DNA of 14,637 bases from an uncultured Paenibacillaceae bacterium (GTDB taxonomy: Bacteria > Bacillota > Bacilli > Aneurinibacillales > Aneurinibacillaceae). Location of the stretch: contig CAMLDI010000059.1 in NCBI GenBank assembly GCA_946478845.1, forward strand, positions 1 through 14,637, given 5' to 3'. The notes under the pieces are model-generated. The model did not search any database. It was not told the DNA's origin and saw only the letters and a program-made list of their open reading frames with translations. Below are positions 1 to 5,771 of this stretch, one piece after another. The position numbers were made by a program, and so were the translations under genes. Numbering within the stretch: the stretch's first letter is position 1; each line of letters opens with the position of its first letter.

Positions 1-210
1 CATTAAACCGTTCTTCTAATCCATCAAACCTTACTTCCATTCCATTAAACCGTTCTTCTAATCCATCAAACCTTACTTCCATTCCATTAAACCGTTCCTC
101 TAATCCATCAAACCTAGTTTCCATTCCATTAAACCGTTCTTCTAATCCGTCAAACCTGGTTTCCATTCCATTAAACCGTTCTTCTAATCCGTCAAAACGG
201 ATTTCCATTC
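1..210. repeat. Five tandem 42-bp coding repeats
   Basis: Five consecutive 42-bp units start at 1, 43, 85, 127 and 169. Units 1 and 2 are identical. Unit 3 differs from them at a few positions. Units 4 and 5 share another variant, with CCGTC in place of CCATC, and a degenerate sixth copy begins at 211. Each unit encodes 14 residues (two heptads) of the minus-strand coiled-coil gene. The array probably continues past the window edge. The units nearest the edge (towards the C-terminus) are the most alike, which fits recent tandem duplication at that end. Confidence 0.95.
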
Positions 211-316
211 CATCAAATCGTTTTTCCAACTGTTTTTGGCCCTGGGCTAGTCCACCTACATCAATTTTCAAACCCTGAAGTTCATCCAGAATTTTATTTA
301 ATAGTTGTTCCATCAT
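1..316 (-). CDS. Heptad-repeat coiled-coil protein, N-terminal part (cut by window edge)
   Basis: An open frame of 105 codons runs from a tandem ATG-ATG (316-311) to the left edge without a stop. The ribosome binding site GGGAGGT lies 3 bases before the first ATG, which favours the second ATG, 6 bases away, as the real start. Residues 1-32 form a helix-prone leader. From residue 33 the protein is an almost perfect heptad repeat, R-F-[D/N]-G-[L/M]-E-x, with Phe and Leu/Met spaced 3 and 4 apart, as at the a and d positions of a coiled coil. At least ten heptads are visible. No signal peptide or membrane segment is seen. A strong promoter lies upstream. Similar small proteins with repeated RFDxLExR heptads are common in Firmicutes, and I know of no established function for them. 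The C-terminus, and any domain there, is outside the window. Confidence 0.8.
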   Translation of the reverse strand, partial: MMEQLLNKILDELQGLKIDVGGLAQGQKQLEKRFDGMEIRFDGLEERFNGMETRFDGLEERFNGMETRFDGLEERFNGMEVRFDGLEERFNGMEVRFDGLEERFN

Positions 317-396
317 TTTACCTCCCTATTTATATCGTAAATTTATTTTCTATTGTATCACAGGCCATACACAAGCAGCACAACCTTACAATAATA

Positions 397-425
397 AGTA
401 TATCATCTCTATATAAAATTGTAAA
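397..425 (-). promoter_or_regulatory. Sigma-A-type promoter of the coiled-coil gene
   Basis: On the minus strand TTTACA (425-420) and TATACT (402-397) are separated by exactly 17 bases. Transcription would start near 390 and leave a leader of about 75 bases before the ATG. A 10-bp direct repeat, GTAAATTTAT on the plus strand, occurs at 337-346 in the leader and at 421-430 across the -35 box. It could bind a regulator or be chance in AT-rich DNA. Confidence 0.65.
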
Positions 426-447
426 TTTATGGTATTTGATAAAAGTA

Positions 448-867
448 TTACATTTCTTTGCTATAACGTATTGTGAAATATATTTGTACGCAAAACCCAA
501 ACACATAAAGCGCGATGGTAGCAAGTATCATCCATAGTGGTAAATCGATAAGGATCATTAAGAATGGAATAATAATTAAGATTTTTATCATGATATCAAA
601 GGCCTTAGCTTTGGCTTTATTGGTAATGGCAACAGTACGCTCATCCTTTGATTCAATATCACTCTGTTTTTTTATATCTGGGTGCTTTCTGTAATAAAGA
701 TTCATAATTAAATTTGCAACATTCATGCCGATTAATCCTGCACCTATACCAATACATAAGCCAGCAACAGATTTTAAGTTATCGCCTATCACAAAAATTC
801 CAACAGCTAAAACTATAACTCCCAACAGTATAAAAATGATATAGCGGGTGGCATGATTATTTTTCAC
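448..867 (-). CDS. Small four-helix membrane protein paired with an XRE regulator (DUF2178-like)
   Basis: A 139-residue protein with four predicted membrane helices, at about residues 8-28, 33-57, 90-108 and 110-134. The cytoplasmic-looking loop between helices 2 and 3 is charged and contains DERTVAITNKAKAKA. The DER...KA pattern resembles the small DUF2178-type membrane proteins that usually sit beside XRE regulators; this family assignment is from memory and tentative. The start is a GTG at 867 that overlaps the regulator's TGA in the tetranucleotide GTGA (867-864), so translation is probably coupled. The ribosome binding site GAGGAGG lies inside the regulator's last codons. The protein may be a sensor or partner for the repressor, but its activity is unknown. 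No clear terminator follows the TAA at 448-450. Confidence 0.75.
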   Translation of the reverse strand: MKNNHATRYIIFILLGVIVLAVGIFVIGDNLKSVAGLCIGIGAGLIGMNVANLIMNLYYRKHPDIKKQSDIESKDERTVAITNKAKAKAFDIMIKILIIIPFLMILIDLPLWMILATIALYVFGFCVQIYFTIRYSKEM

Positions 868-1067
868 GTTTTTTCCTCCTCATAGATAAAAATTTCCTCA
901 ATAGACATTTTGAAATATCGAGCAATTTTGAATGCAAGTATTATTGATGGATTGTAACGTCCATTTTCTAAAGAACCTATCGTTTGCCGGGAAACTTCCA
1001 AAGCCTCAGCAAGCTCTTCCTGCTTTATGCCATGTTGTTTCCGGATCTCTTCTAGTCGATTCTTCAC
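864..1067 (-). CDS. XRE-family helix-turn-helix repressor, 67 aa
   Basis: The protein is little more than one Cro/C1-type DNA-binding domain. Helices span roughly residues 4-58, with EELAEALEVSRQTIGSLENG as the turn and recognition helix, followed by the typical NPSIILAFKIARYF segment and an acidic tail. I chose the GTG at 1067-1065 because GAGGGGAG lies 7 bases upstream and the domain begins there. A longer frame reaching 1175 would add 36 residues translated from the promoter and operator, which is not credible. The length matches stand-alone XRE regulators that are co-transcribed with small membrane proteins. Its promoter is flanked by a long inverted repeat, so I infer negative autoregulation. 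The next gene overlaps its stop codon. Confidence 0.88.
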   Translation of the reverse strand: MKNRLEEIRKQHGIKQEELAEALEVSRQTIGSLENGRYNPSIILAFKIARYFKMSIEEIFIYEEEKT

Positions 1068-1090
1068 TAAACCACTCCCCTCACAGCACA

Positions 1091-1156
1091 ATGGAAAGCA
1101 CACTTTACATTTATATACTACACCCAAAGACTTCAAATGTAAAGTATGCTTTCCAT
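1091..1156. promoter_or_regulatory. 22-bp inverted repeat flanking the XRE promoter, probable operator
   Basis: Arms at 1091-1112 and 1135-1156 are reverse complements with one mismatch in 22 bases, separated by a 22-base spacer. Each arm contains CTTTACATTT when read toward the centre. One arm contains the -35 box of the regulator promoter and the other covers its probable transcription start. A dimeric XRE protein bound to both arms would block the promoter, and DNA looping or side-by-side occupancy is possible. The symmetry is far beyond chance. That the XRE protein binds here is inference. Confidence 0.75.
1115..1143 (-). promoter_or_regulatory. Promoter of the XRE/membrane-protein operon
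   Basis: TTTACA (1143-1138) and TAGTAT (1120-1115) lie 17 bases apart on the minus strand. The start would be near 1108, about 40 bases before the GTG. The -35 box is inside the inverted-repeat arm 1135-1156, and the initial transcribed bases lie in the arm 1091-1112. Confidence 0.65.
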
Positions 1157-1178
1157 AATAATTAATTTTATACAAAAA

Positions 1179-1207
1179 GCCGACCTACCCCATAAGGGCA
1201 GACCGGC
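1179..1207 (-). terminator. Intrinsic terminator after gatB
   Basis: A 12-bp stem (1179-1190 with 1196-1207, two G-U pairs on the transcribed strand, 5-base loop) begins about 24 bases after the gatB stop. On the minus strand it is followed by TTTTTG and preceded by AAAAAG. The A/T runs on both sides make it potentially bidirectional. It separates gatCAB from the XRE unit. Confidence 0.88.
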
Positions 1208-1230
1208 TCTTTTTCATCTATAAGAATATT

Positions 1231-2658
1231 CTATTTCAATGCATCACGAAGAAGTTGGTTAACAACCCCAGGGTTGGCTTTCCCTTTGGTCGCTTTCATG
1301 ATTTGGCCCACAAGGAAGCCGATGGCGCGGTCTTTCCCTGCTTTGAAGTCAGCAACAGATTGAGGATTAGCCGCAACGATTTCTTCTACGATGCGTTTCA
1401 ATTCCCCTTCATCGCTAATTTGCACAAGGCCTTTTTCTTCTACGATTTTCTCTGGAGACTTGCCAGATTCCATCATTTCTTTGAAAACGGTTTTGGCAAT
1501 TTTGCTGCTGATGGTGCCTTTATCAATTAATTTCACCATTTCGCCCAGGCCTTCTGGGGAAATTTTAGCATCTTTGATTTCTAAGTTATTGGCGTTCAAG
1601 TAAGCCATTAACTCACCCATTACCCAGTTGGCAACCCCTTTAGCATCAGCGCCAGTTTTCACAGCGCCATCAAAGAAATCGGAAACATCTTTAGACATGG
1701 TGATAACCCCTGCATCATAAGCAGGAAGGCCATACTGTTCTACATAACGGGCTTTGCGGGCATCTGGCAATTCTGGAATGGTTCCTTTAATGTCCTCTAC
1801 CCAGGTACGGTCAATTTTTAACTTAACCAGGTCTGGATCTGGGAAGTACCGATAGTCATGGGCTTCTTCTTTGCCGCGCATAGATAACGTCTTGTTATTG
1901 ACATCATCCCAACGTCGGGTTTCTTGTACCACTTCCCCACCGCTGCGAAGAATGTCTGCCTGGCGCCATTCTTCATATTCAAGGCCCTTTTGAACGTTGC
2001 GGAAAGAGTTCATGTTTTTCAACTCAGCACGGGTTCCGAATTCCTTTTGTCCTACTGGACGCAAACTAATGTTAGCATCACAGCGGAGTGAACCTTCTTC
2101 CATTTTTACATCAGATACTTCACAGTATTGGATAATGGATTTTAATTTTTCCAGATATGCACGGGCTTCTTCGGGAGAACGAAGGTCTGGCTCAGATACG
2201 ATCTCAATCAAAGGCGTACCTACCCTGTTAAAGTCAGCAAGGGAGGCATTGCTGCCATCAGCGTGAACCAATTTTCCTGCATCTTCTTCCAGGTGAAGAC
2301 GAGTGATGCCAATGCGCTTGGTTTCCCCATTCACTTCAATATCAATCCAGCCATTTTGGCCAATAGGTTGGTCGAATTGGGAGATTTGGTACGCTTTTGG
2401 CAGGTCAGGGTAGAAGTAATTTTTCCGGTCAAATTTACTTACTTCAGCAATCTCACAGTTTAAAGCAAGAGCTGCTTTAATGGCGTATTCCAATGCTTTT
2501 TTATTAAGCACAGGCAATACCCCTGGATGTCCTAAACAAATCGGGCATGTATGGGTATTCGGCGGTGCACCAAATTCAGTAGAGCAGCCGCAAAAGATTT
2601 TAGTTTTTGTAGAAAGCTCGGAGTGAACCTCCAAACCAATGACAGTTTCGAATTCCAT
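1231..2658 (-). CDS. gatB: Aspartyl/glutamyl-tRNA amidotransferase subunit B
   Basis: GatB binds and phosphorylates the mischarged Glu-tRNA(Gln) or Asp-tRNA(Asn), then receives ammonia from GatA to give the correctly charged tRNA. The 475-residue length is typical of the family. The N-terminal cradle begins [12 protein letters not shown] and carries the zinc-type cysteines C23, C25, C38 and C41. The kinase core includes [20 protein letters not shown] and the [17 protein letters not shown] segment. The C-terminal tRNA-binding YqeY-like domain ends in [13 protein letters not shown]. The ATG at 2658 is preceded by AAGGGGGG, and the gene follows the gatA stop after 18 bases. It is the last gene of gatCAB and is closed by a strong terminator. 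Nothing is missing or unusual. Confidence 0.98.
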   Translation of the reverse strand: MEFETVIGLEVHSELSTKTKIFCGCSTEFGAPPNTHTCPICLGHPGVLPVLNKKALEYAIKAALALNCEIAEVSKFDRKNYFYPDLPKAYQISQFDQPIGQNGWIDIEVNGETKRIGITRLHLEEDAGKLVHADGSNASLADFNRVGTPLIEIVSEPDLRSPEEARAYLEKLKSIIQYCEVSDVKMEEGSLRCDANISLRPVGQKEFGTRAELKNMNSFRNVQKGLEYEEWRQADILRSGGEVVQETRRWDDVNNKTLSMRGKEEAHDYRYFPDPDLVKLKIDRTWVEDIKGTIPELPDARKARYVEQYGLPAYDAGVITMSKDVSDFFDGAVKTGADAKGVANWVMGELMAYLNANNLEIKDAKISPEGLGEMVKLIDKGTISSKIAKTVFKEMMESGKSPEKIVEEKGLVQISDEGELKRIVEEIVAANPQSVADFKAGKDRAIGFLVGQIMKATKGKANPGVVNQLLRDALK

Positions 2659-2676
2659 GGTTTTTATTTTCCCCCC

Positions 2677-4137
2677 TTACAACGCTGGACGCGCTTTATG
2701 ATGTTCCGTATTTTGTTCAAAGGCATGGGCTACACGAAGAATAGTGGATTCATCGAAAGCTTTACCCATGATTTGCAACCCAATTGGCATGCCATTGCTA
2801 GCAAATCCGCAAGGTACGCTAATGGCAGGAATGCCCGCAAGGTTTACTGGAATGGTGCAAATATCTTCTAAATACATGGTTAATGGATCGTTGACTTTTT
2901 CACCGATTTTGAAAGCGGTGGTTGGAGCAGTTGGTCCAATAATTACATCGTATTTGCTGAATACATTGTCAAAGTCTTTTTTAATCAATGTACGAACTTG
3001 TTGCGCTTTTTTATAGTAAGCATCATAGTATCCTGAGCTAAGGGCATAGGTCCCTAGCATAATGCGGCGTTTAACCTCTGGCCCAAAGCCCTGGCTGCGG
3101 GATTCTTTGTACATATCAATCAGGTTAGCAGCATTATCTGCACGCACCCCATAACGAACACCATCATAACGGGCTAAGTTAGAAGATGCTTCAGATGGCG
3201 CTAAGAGATAGTAAGTTGGTACTGCATATTGTGTATGTGGAAGATGGACTTCTTCCACAATGGCACCTAAACCTTCTAAAACTTTTAGCGCTTCTTCTAC
3301 TTTTGCTTTTACTTCAGGGTCAATCCCTTCACCCATTAATTCAGAAGGAACTCCAATGCGAAGGCCTTTTACATCTCCAGTTAAAGCAGATATGTAATCA
3401 GGAATTTCTACTTCAGCAGAAGTAGAGTCAAATGGGTCATGGGCAGCAATGGCTTGCAGCACATAGGCTGAATCTTCTACGTTTTTCGTAAGAGGCCCAA
3501 TTTGGTCTAATGAAGAAGCAAATGCGACTAAACCAAAGCGGGAAACAAGGCCATAGGTTGGTTTTAAACCAACAATCCCGCAATAGGCAGCAGGTTGGCG
3601 AATGGATCCCCCTGTATCTGAACCAAGGGCGAAATAGACTTCCCCTGCAGCAACAGAAGCTGCAGAACCGCCGCTGGAACCGCCAGGAACATAGTCTGTA
3701 TTCCATGGATTATAAGTATTGAAGAACCCGGAGTTTTCTGTGGAACCACCCATAGCAAACTCGTCCATGTTCAACTTCCCAATCATCACAGATTGGGCTG
3801 CATTCAAGCGATCCATAACAAAGGCATTATAAATCGGTTGATAGTTGGAGAGAAGTTTGCTGGCACAGGTTGTCCGCACATTTTCCGTTACAATATTATC
3901 TTTAATCCCTGCAGGCAAACCAAAAAGCAATCCTTTTTCTTCCCCGAGAGTTTGCTGTTCATCCAATTCTTTTGCTTTTTTCAACGCATTTTCTTCATCC
4001 AGGGTGACAAAGGATTTAACCTTATCTTCTACCTGATTAATCCGTTCATAACTGGCTTTCACCAGGTCTGTTACAGTCAATTCACCTTTATCAATCTCGC
4101 TATGTATGTCCATTAAAGACTTATCAAACAAAGACAA
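2677..4137 (-). CDS. gatA: Aspartyl/glutamyl-tRNA amidotransferase subunit A
   Basis: GatA is the glutaminase of the GatCAB complex. It hydrolyses glutamine and sends ammonia through a channel to GatB. The 486-residue protein has the amidase-signature catalytic triad: Lys79 in GIKDNI, Ser154 in [10 protein letters not shown] and Ser178 in [11 protein letters not shown], which I recall as the same numbering as in Staphylococcus aureus GatA. The start is a TTG at 4137-4135. AAAGGAGG lies 7 bases upstream, and the length and N-terminus match the family, so I accept the unusual codon. An ATG nine codons on would lose the first helix. The gene begins 15 bases after the gatC stop and ends 18 bases before gatB, so the three are co-transcribed. 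Confidence 0.97.
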   Translation of the reverse strand: MSLFDKSLMDIHSEIDKGELTVTDLVKASYERINQVEDKVKSFVTLDEENALKKAKELDEQQTLGEEKGLLFGLPAGIKDNIVTENVRTTCASKLLSNYQPIYNAFVMDRLNAAQSVMIGKLNMDEFAMGGSTENSGFFNTYNPWNTDYVPGGSSGGSAASVAAGEVYFALGSDTGGSIRQPAAYCGIVGLKPTYGLVSRFGLVAFASSLDQIGPLTKNVEDSAYVLQAIAAHDPFDSTSAEVEIPDYISALTGDVKGLRIGVPSELMGEGIDPEVKAKVEEALKVLEGLGAIVEEVHLPHTQYAVPTYYLLAPSEASSNLARYDGVRYGVRADNAANLIDMYKESRSQGFGPEVKRRIMLGTYALSSGYYDAYYKKAQQVRTLIKKDFDNVFSKYDVIIGPTAPTTAFKIGEKVNDPLTMYLEDICTIPVNLAGIPAISVPCGFASNGMPIGLQIMGKAFDESTILRVAHAFEQNTEHHKARPAL

Positions 4138-4152
4138 CGGTATTCCTCCTTT

Positions 4153-4443
4153 CTAATCCATAACCGCAGGCACTTTAAATTGCCCGTCTTCTTCTTCTGG
4201 TGCGTTGAGAAGGGCTTTCTCCCTATCCACAGAGGGACGCACTTCATCATCGCGCATAACGTTATATACATCAAGCACATGGCTGGTGGGCTCAATATTG
4301 CTTGTATCCAGTTCGTTTAATTTACCGGCAAACTCTAAAATGGCGTTTAACTGTTCTGTATATTTTTCTGCTTCTTCTTCTGATAAATTCAAACGTGCTA
4401 GTTTAGCCACATATTCAACTTCCTGGCGAGAAATTGCACTCAT
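4153..4443 (-). CDS. gatC: Aspartyl/glutamyl-tRNA amidotransferase subunit C
   Basis: GatC is the small subunit that wraps around the GatA-GatB interface and stabilises the amidotransferase. The 96-residue protein shows the family pattern: an N-terminal helix ISRQEVEYVAKLARLNLSEEE, a middle LDTSNIEPTSHV segment, and the C-terminal MRDDEVRPS...NAPEEEDGQFKVPAV that contacts GatA. The ATG at 4443 is chosen because GGGAGGTGG ends 5 bases upstream. A GTG three codons earlier lies inside that binding site and cannot use it. It is the first gene of gatCAB. The leader of about 60 bases carries a hairpin, and a good promoter is visible. Confidence 0.97.
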   Translation of the reverse strand: MSAISRQEVEYVAKLARLNLSEEEAEKYTEQLNAILEFAGKLNELDTSNIEPTSHVLDVYNVMRDDEVRPSVDREKALLNAPEEEDGQFKVPAVMD

Positions 4444-4470
4444 TCTTTCCACCTCCCGTAATAACTAAGG

Positions 4471-4494
4471 AAAACTTGGTGGATGCCAAGTTTT
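4471..4494 (-). promoter_or_regulatory. Perfect 9-bp hairpin in the gatC leader
   Basis: AAAACTTGG (4471-4479) pairs with CCAAGTTTT (4486-4494) across a 6-base loop. The hairpin lies within the predicted 62-base gatC leader, about 28 bases before the ATG. On the minus strand it is followed by TTTTCC, so it could act as a weak attenuator or as a 5' stabilising stem. It is not a T-box: the leader is too short and lacks the T-box sequence. Confidence 0.5.
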
Positions 4495-4512
4495 TCACAC
4501 AATTCTATGTAG

Positions 4513-4541
4513 ATGATAACAAAGATAACAGGCTGGTGCAA
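4513..4541 (-). promoter_or_regulatory. Sigma-A-type promoter of gatCAB
   Basis: TTGCAC (4541-4536) and TATCAT (4518-4513) are spaced by 17 bases on the minus strand, placing the start near 4506. It lies back to back with a plus-strand extended -10 element at 4545-4553, so the two promoters may compete for polymerase. Confidence 0.7.
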
Positions 4542-4544
4542 CTT

Positions 4545-4553
4545 TGATATAAT
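4545..4553 (+). promoter_or_regulatory. Divergent extended -10 promoter
   Basis: TGATATAAT on the plus strand is a perfect extended -10 (TG-N-TATAAT). The -35 position holds only ATAACA (4525-4530), which an extended -10 can tolerate. It would start a plus-strand transcript near 4560, running away from gatC into gene-poor DNA. GGAGGGG follows at 4581-4587 without a properly spaced start codon. Confidence 0.45.
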
Positions 4554-4559
4554 GAAAGG

Positions 4560-4791
4560 AAAATTCCAACGGACTTTTACGGAGGGGTGTGATTCCTATT
4601 TTCGAGGAGATTCCAGGACAACGAATGCTTAGTCCATCCTATTCATCCTTTTCTTTTATCAAAGGTTCTCCAGTCTAGAGTCACAATCCATTATGTTTCT
4701 CATCGTATATCTCGCTATGGTCAGTGCAACGCTTACAAAGAAAAGGTGTACGGTTCTAAAAAGTGTCCCGTACACCTTATGTATGTTTTTT
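4560..4791 (+). ncRNA. Candidate short divergent transcript, function unknown
   Basis: The interval is bounded by the extended -10 promoter at 4545-4553 and by a hairpin with a T-run at 4743-4791. No credible protein is encoded. The only plus-strand frames are 29 codons from a badly spaced GTG (4589-4678) and 34 codons from an ATG at 4693, neither resembling a known family. I do not recognise tmRNA, 6S, SRP RNA, RNase P RNA or a riboswitch here. It could be a small RNA, the leader of a lost gene, or decayed mobile DNA. Confidence 0.25.
4743..4791 (+). terminator. 11-bp hairpin followed by a T-run
   Basis: AAGGTGTACGG (4743-4753) pairs perfectly with CCGTACACCTT (4768-4778) over a 14-base loop. 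Six Ts lie at 4786-4791. The 7-base gap between stem and T-run is longer than usual for an intrinsic terminator, so termination is plausible but not certain. The hairpin could instead be the end structure of a decayed insertion element. Confidence 0.4.
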
Positions 4792-5157
4792 GCATGAATT
4801 TATTATGCATTAAATTTTTCTATATAATAAGGAAGAGTAATATAGAAATAAAAGAGCAAATTCTCAAAAATATAAACTTTTCTATTTGGGATTCTACTGA
4901 ATAAATAAAATGTTAAATAATGACAAAGGTTGGTATCCTCTTTCGTTGAATTGAAAAAATTCAATAGTAGATATTACACCAAACAAGTTTTTAATAGACT
5001 TAAAGCAAGAAACTAAGGGCAATACTACTTAAGAGTGTAGTATTGCCCTAAAAAGTTGTTTAATTAACGGTAATTAAAAACATAAAATATATTCTCTTTT
5101 GAAAATGATTAATAAAATTGATTAATTCGATTGACGAATATTCTAAATAAGCTTGTA
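4792..5157. other. AT-rich stretch without a recognisable gene
   Basis: About 365 bases of very AT-rich DNA lie between the hairpin near 4780 and the YciI-family gene. No open frame on either strand has a ribosome binding site and family resemblance. It contains a 13-bp hairpin (5016-5049) and short palindromes such as TTGAATTGAAAAAATTCAAT near 4946-4965. The composition differs from the flanking housekeeping genes and suggests decayed or acquired DNA. Confidence 0.6.
5016..5049 (-). terminator. Perfect 13-bp inverted repeat after the YciI gene
   Basis: AGGGCAATACTAC (5016-5028) is the exact reverse complement of 5037-5049, with an 8-base loop. It lies about 110 bases downstream of the YciI-family stop codon on the minus strand. 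The following bases, TTAGTTTC, make only a poor T-run, so it may be a weak terminator or a 3' stabilising stem. Confidence 0.4.
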
Positions 5158-5445
5158 TTATTTAATAAATGTTTTAAATCCTTCAGCAAATTTCGAAGGA
5201 ACAAAATCTATTAACTCATATTTTGCAATTTCTTTTATATAAAAAGGGTCTTCTTTAATTATTTCTAAAACCTTATCTTCTGAATCTTGGTTGATTAAAA
5301 TAACCCCACCTATTCGTGGATTTCTTCTTCCTGAAAAAATAAAATTACCTAACTTATAGTTTTTATCAAGATACACATTATGAGCCTCTAAGTTTTCTTC
5401 TACATGTTCCAATGACTTTTGATAAGTTAAAACAGCAAAAAACAT
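5158..5445 (-). CDS. YciI-family protein
   Basis: A 95-residue protein of the YciI-like dimeric alpha/beta-barrel (ferredoxin-like) fold. Visible family features are the N-terminal strand MFFAVLTYQK, the conserved His22 in LEAHNVYLD, the SGRRNPRIGGVIL segment with the GG turn, and IIKEDPFY with the DPF motif at residues 66-68, followed by the last strand ELIDFVPSKF. Members are small cytosolic proteins, some thought to bind or act on small ligands or muconolactone-like substrates; the substrate here cannot be read from sequence. The ATG at 5445 follows AAGGGGATG. That ribosome binding site begins at the stop codon of the recombinase remnant just upstream, so both share a transcript. The gene is AT-rich compared with gat and lig, which is consistent with acquisition. 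Confidence 0.85.
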   Translation of the reverse strand: MFFAVLTYQKSLEHVEENLEAHNVYLDKNYKLGNFIFSGRRNPRIGGVILINQDSEDKVLEIIKEDPFYIKEIAKYELIDFVPSKFAEGFKTFIK

Positions 5446-5457
5446 TTTTTCATCCCC

Positions 5458-5601
5458 TTAAAATTTAGAAGTGACGATACAAAGTGGTGTACTGGTCATT
5501 TTTTCTTTATAAACTTTTTCAACCCCATAACGATTTAGAGCATCCAATTGCATATCAAGATTTTGTTCATAGGTACTTACCCAGGCATACCCGAAAATCA
5601 T
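5458..5601 (-). pseudogene. Truncated serine recombinase (resolvase/invertase) N-terminal remnant
   Basis: Forty-seven codons begin MIFGYAWVSTYEQNLDMQLD and continue ALNRYGVEKVYKEKMTST. This is the unmistakable start of a Tn3-resolvase/Pin-type serine recombinase (usual form GYARVSTxxQNLDLQxxAL). The nucleophile serine is kept (Ser9), but the active-site arginine of GYARVS, equivalent to Arg8 of gamma-delta resolvase, is Trp7 (codon TGG, one change from CGG). Similarity ends after residue 38. Nine unrelated residues follow, then TAA at 5460-5458. The rest of the catalytic domain and the DNA-binding helix-turn-helix are absent. AGAGG is about 23 bases upstream, so translation is probably poor. 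It is a relic of a mobile element or phage, now lying between a promoter and the YciI-family gene. Confidence 0.85.
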
Positions 5602-5637
5602 GAAACAATTCCCAAATATTACCTCTACTTGCCTAAA

Positions 5638-5666
5638 ATTGTACCATAAAAGGTTATATGCATAAA
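5638..5666 (-). promoter_or_regulatory. Extended -10 promoter ahead of the recombinase remnant and YciI gene
   Basis: On the minus strand TTTATG (5666-5661), 17 bases, then TACAAT (5643-5638) preceded by TGG, which gives the extended form TGGTACAAT. The start would be near 5631. It probably now serves the YciI-family gene, reading through the remnant. Confidence 0.5.
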
Positions 5667-5734
5667 TAAAAATACTTTGATTTTGGTAATGTGTTTTAGT
5701 GCTACGCAGTATTTAAAACCGAATGTTTTTTAAA

Positions 5735-5755
5735 GATTTTTCTTATTTAAAAATC
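5735..5755 (-). terminator. Weak AT-rich hairpin after the TagO-like gene
   Basis: GATTTTT (5735-5741) pairs with AAAAATC (5749-5755), loop 7, starting 17 bases after the stop codon. The minus strand continues TTTAAAAAACATT. The stem is almost all A-T, so terminator activity is uncertain. Confidence 0.3.
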
Positions 5756-5771
5756 CCCCTTTACCTGTCGC

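Noticed and set aside
1..230. CRISPR-like repeat array
   Set aside because: The units are contiguous with no unique spacers and stay in one open frame coding a heptad repeat, so they are coding tandem repeats.
330..524. 64-codon minus-strand frame overlapping the membrane-protein gene's end
   Set aside because: It lies in the promoter and leader of the coiled-coil gene, has no ribosome binding site and resembles no family.
1068..1175. 36-residue N-terminal extension of the XRE regulator
   Set aside because: It would be translated from the promoter and inverted repeat. The GTG at 1067 has a well-placed ribosome binding site and fits the domain.
3186..3758. Several 60-90 codon frames on both strands within gatA
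   Set aside because: These are shadows of the gatA reading frame, low in complexity and without ribosome binding sites.
4444..4512. T-box or riboswitch upstream of gatCAB
   Set aside because: The leader is only about 60 bases and has a single small hairpin without T-box or known riboswitch motifs.
4589..4678. 29-codon plus-strand frame after GGAGGGG
   Set aside because: The GTG is only one base from the purine run, too close for initiation, and the peptide matches nothing I know.
4693..4797. 34-codon plus-strand frame with a hydrophobic start
   Set aside because: There is no ribosome binding site, and its 3' half is simply the hairpin and T-run sequence.
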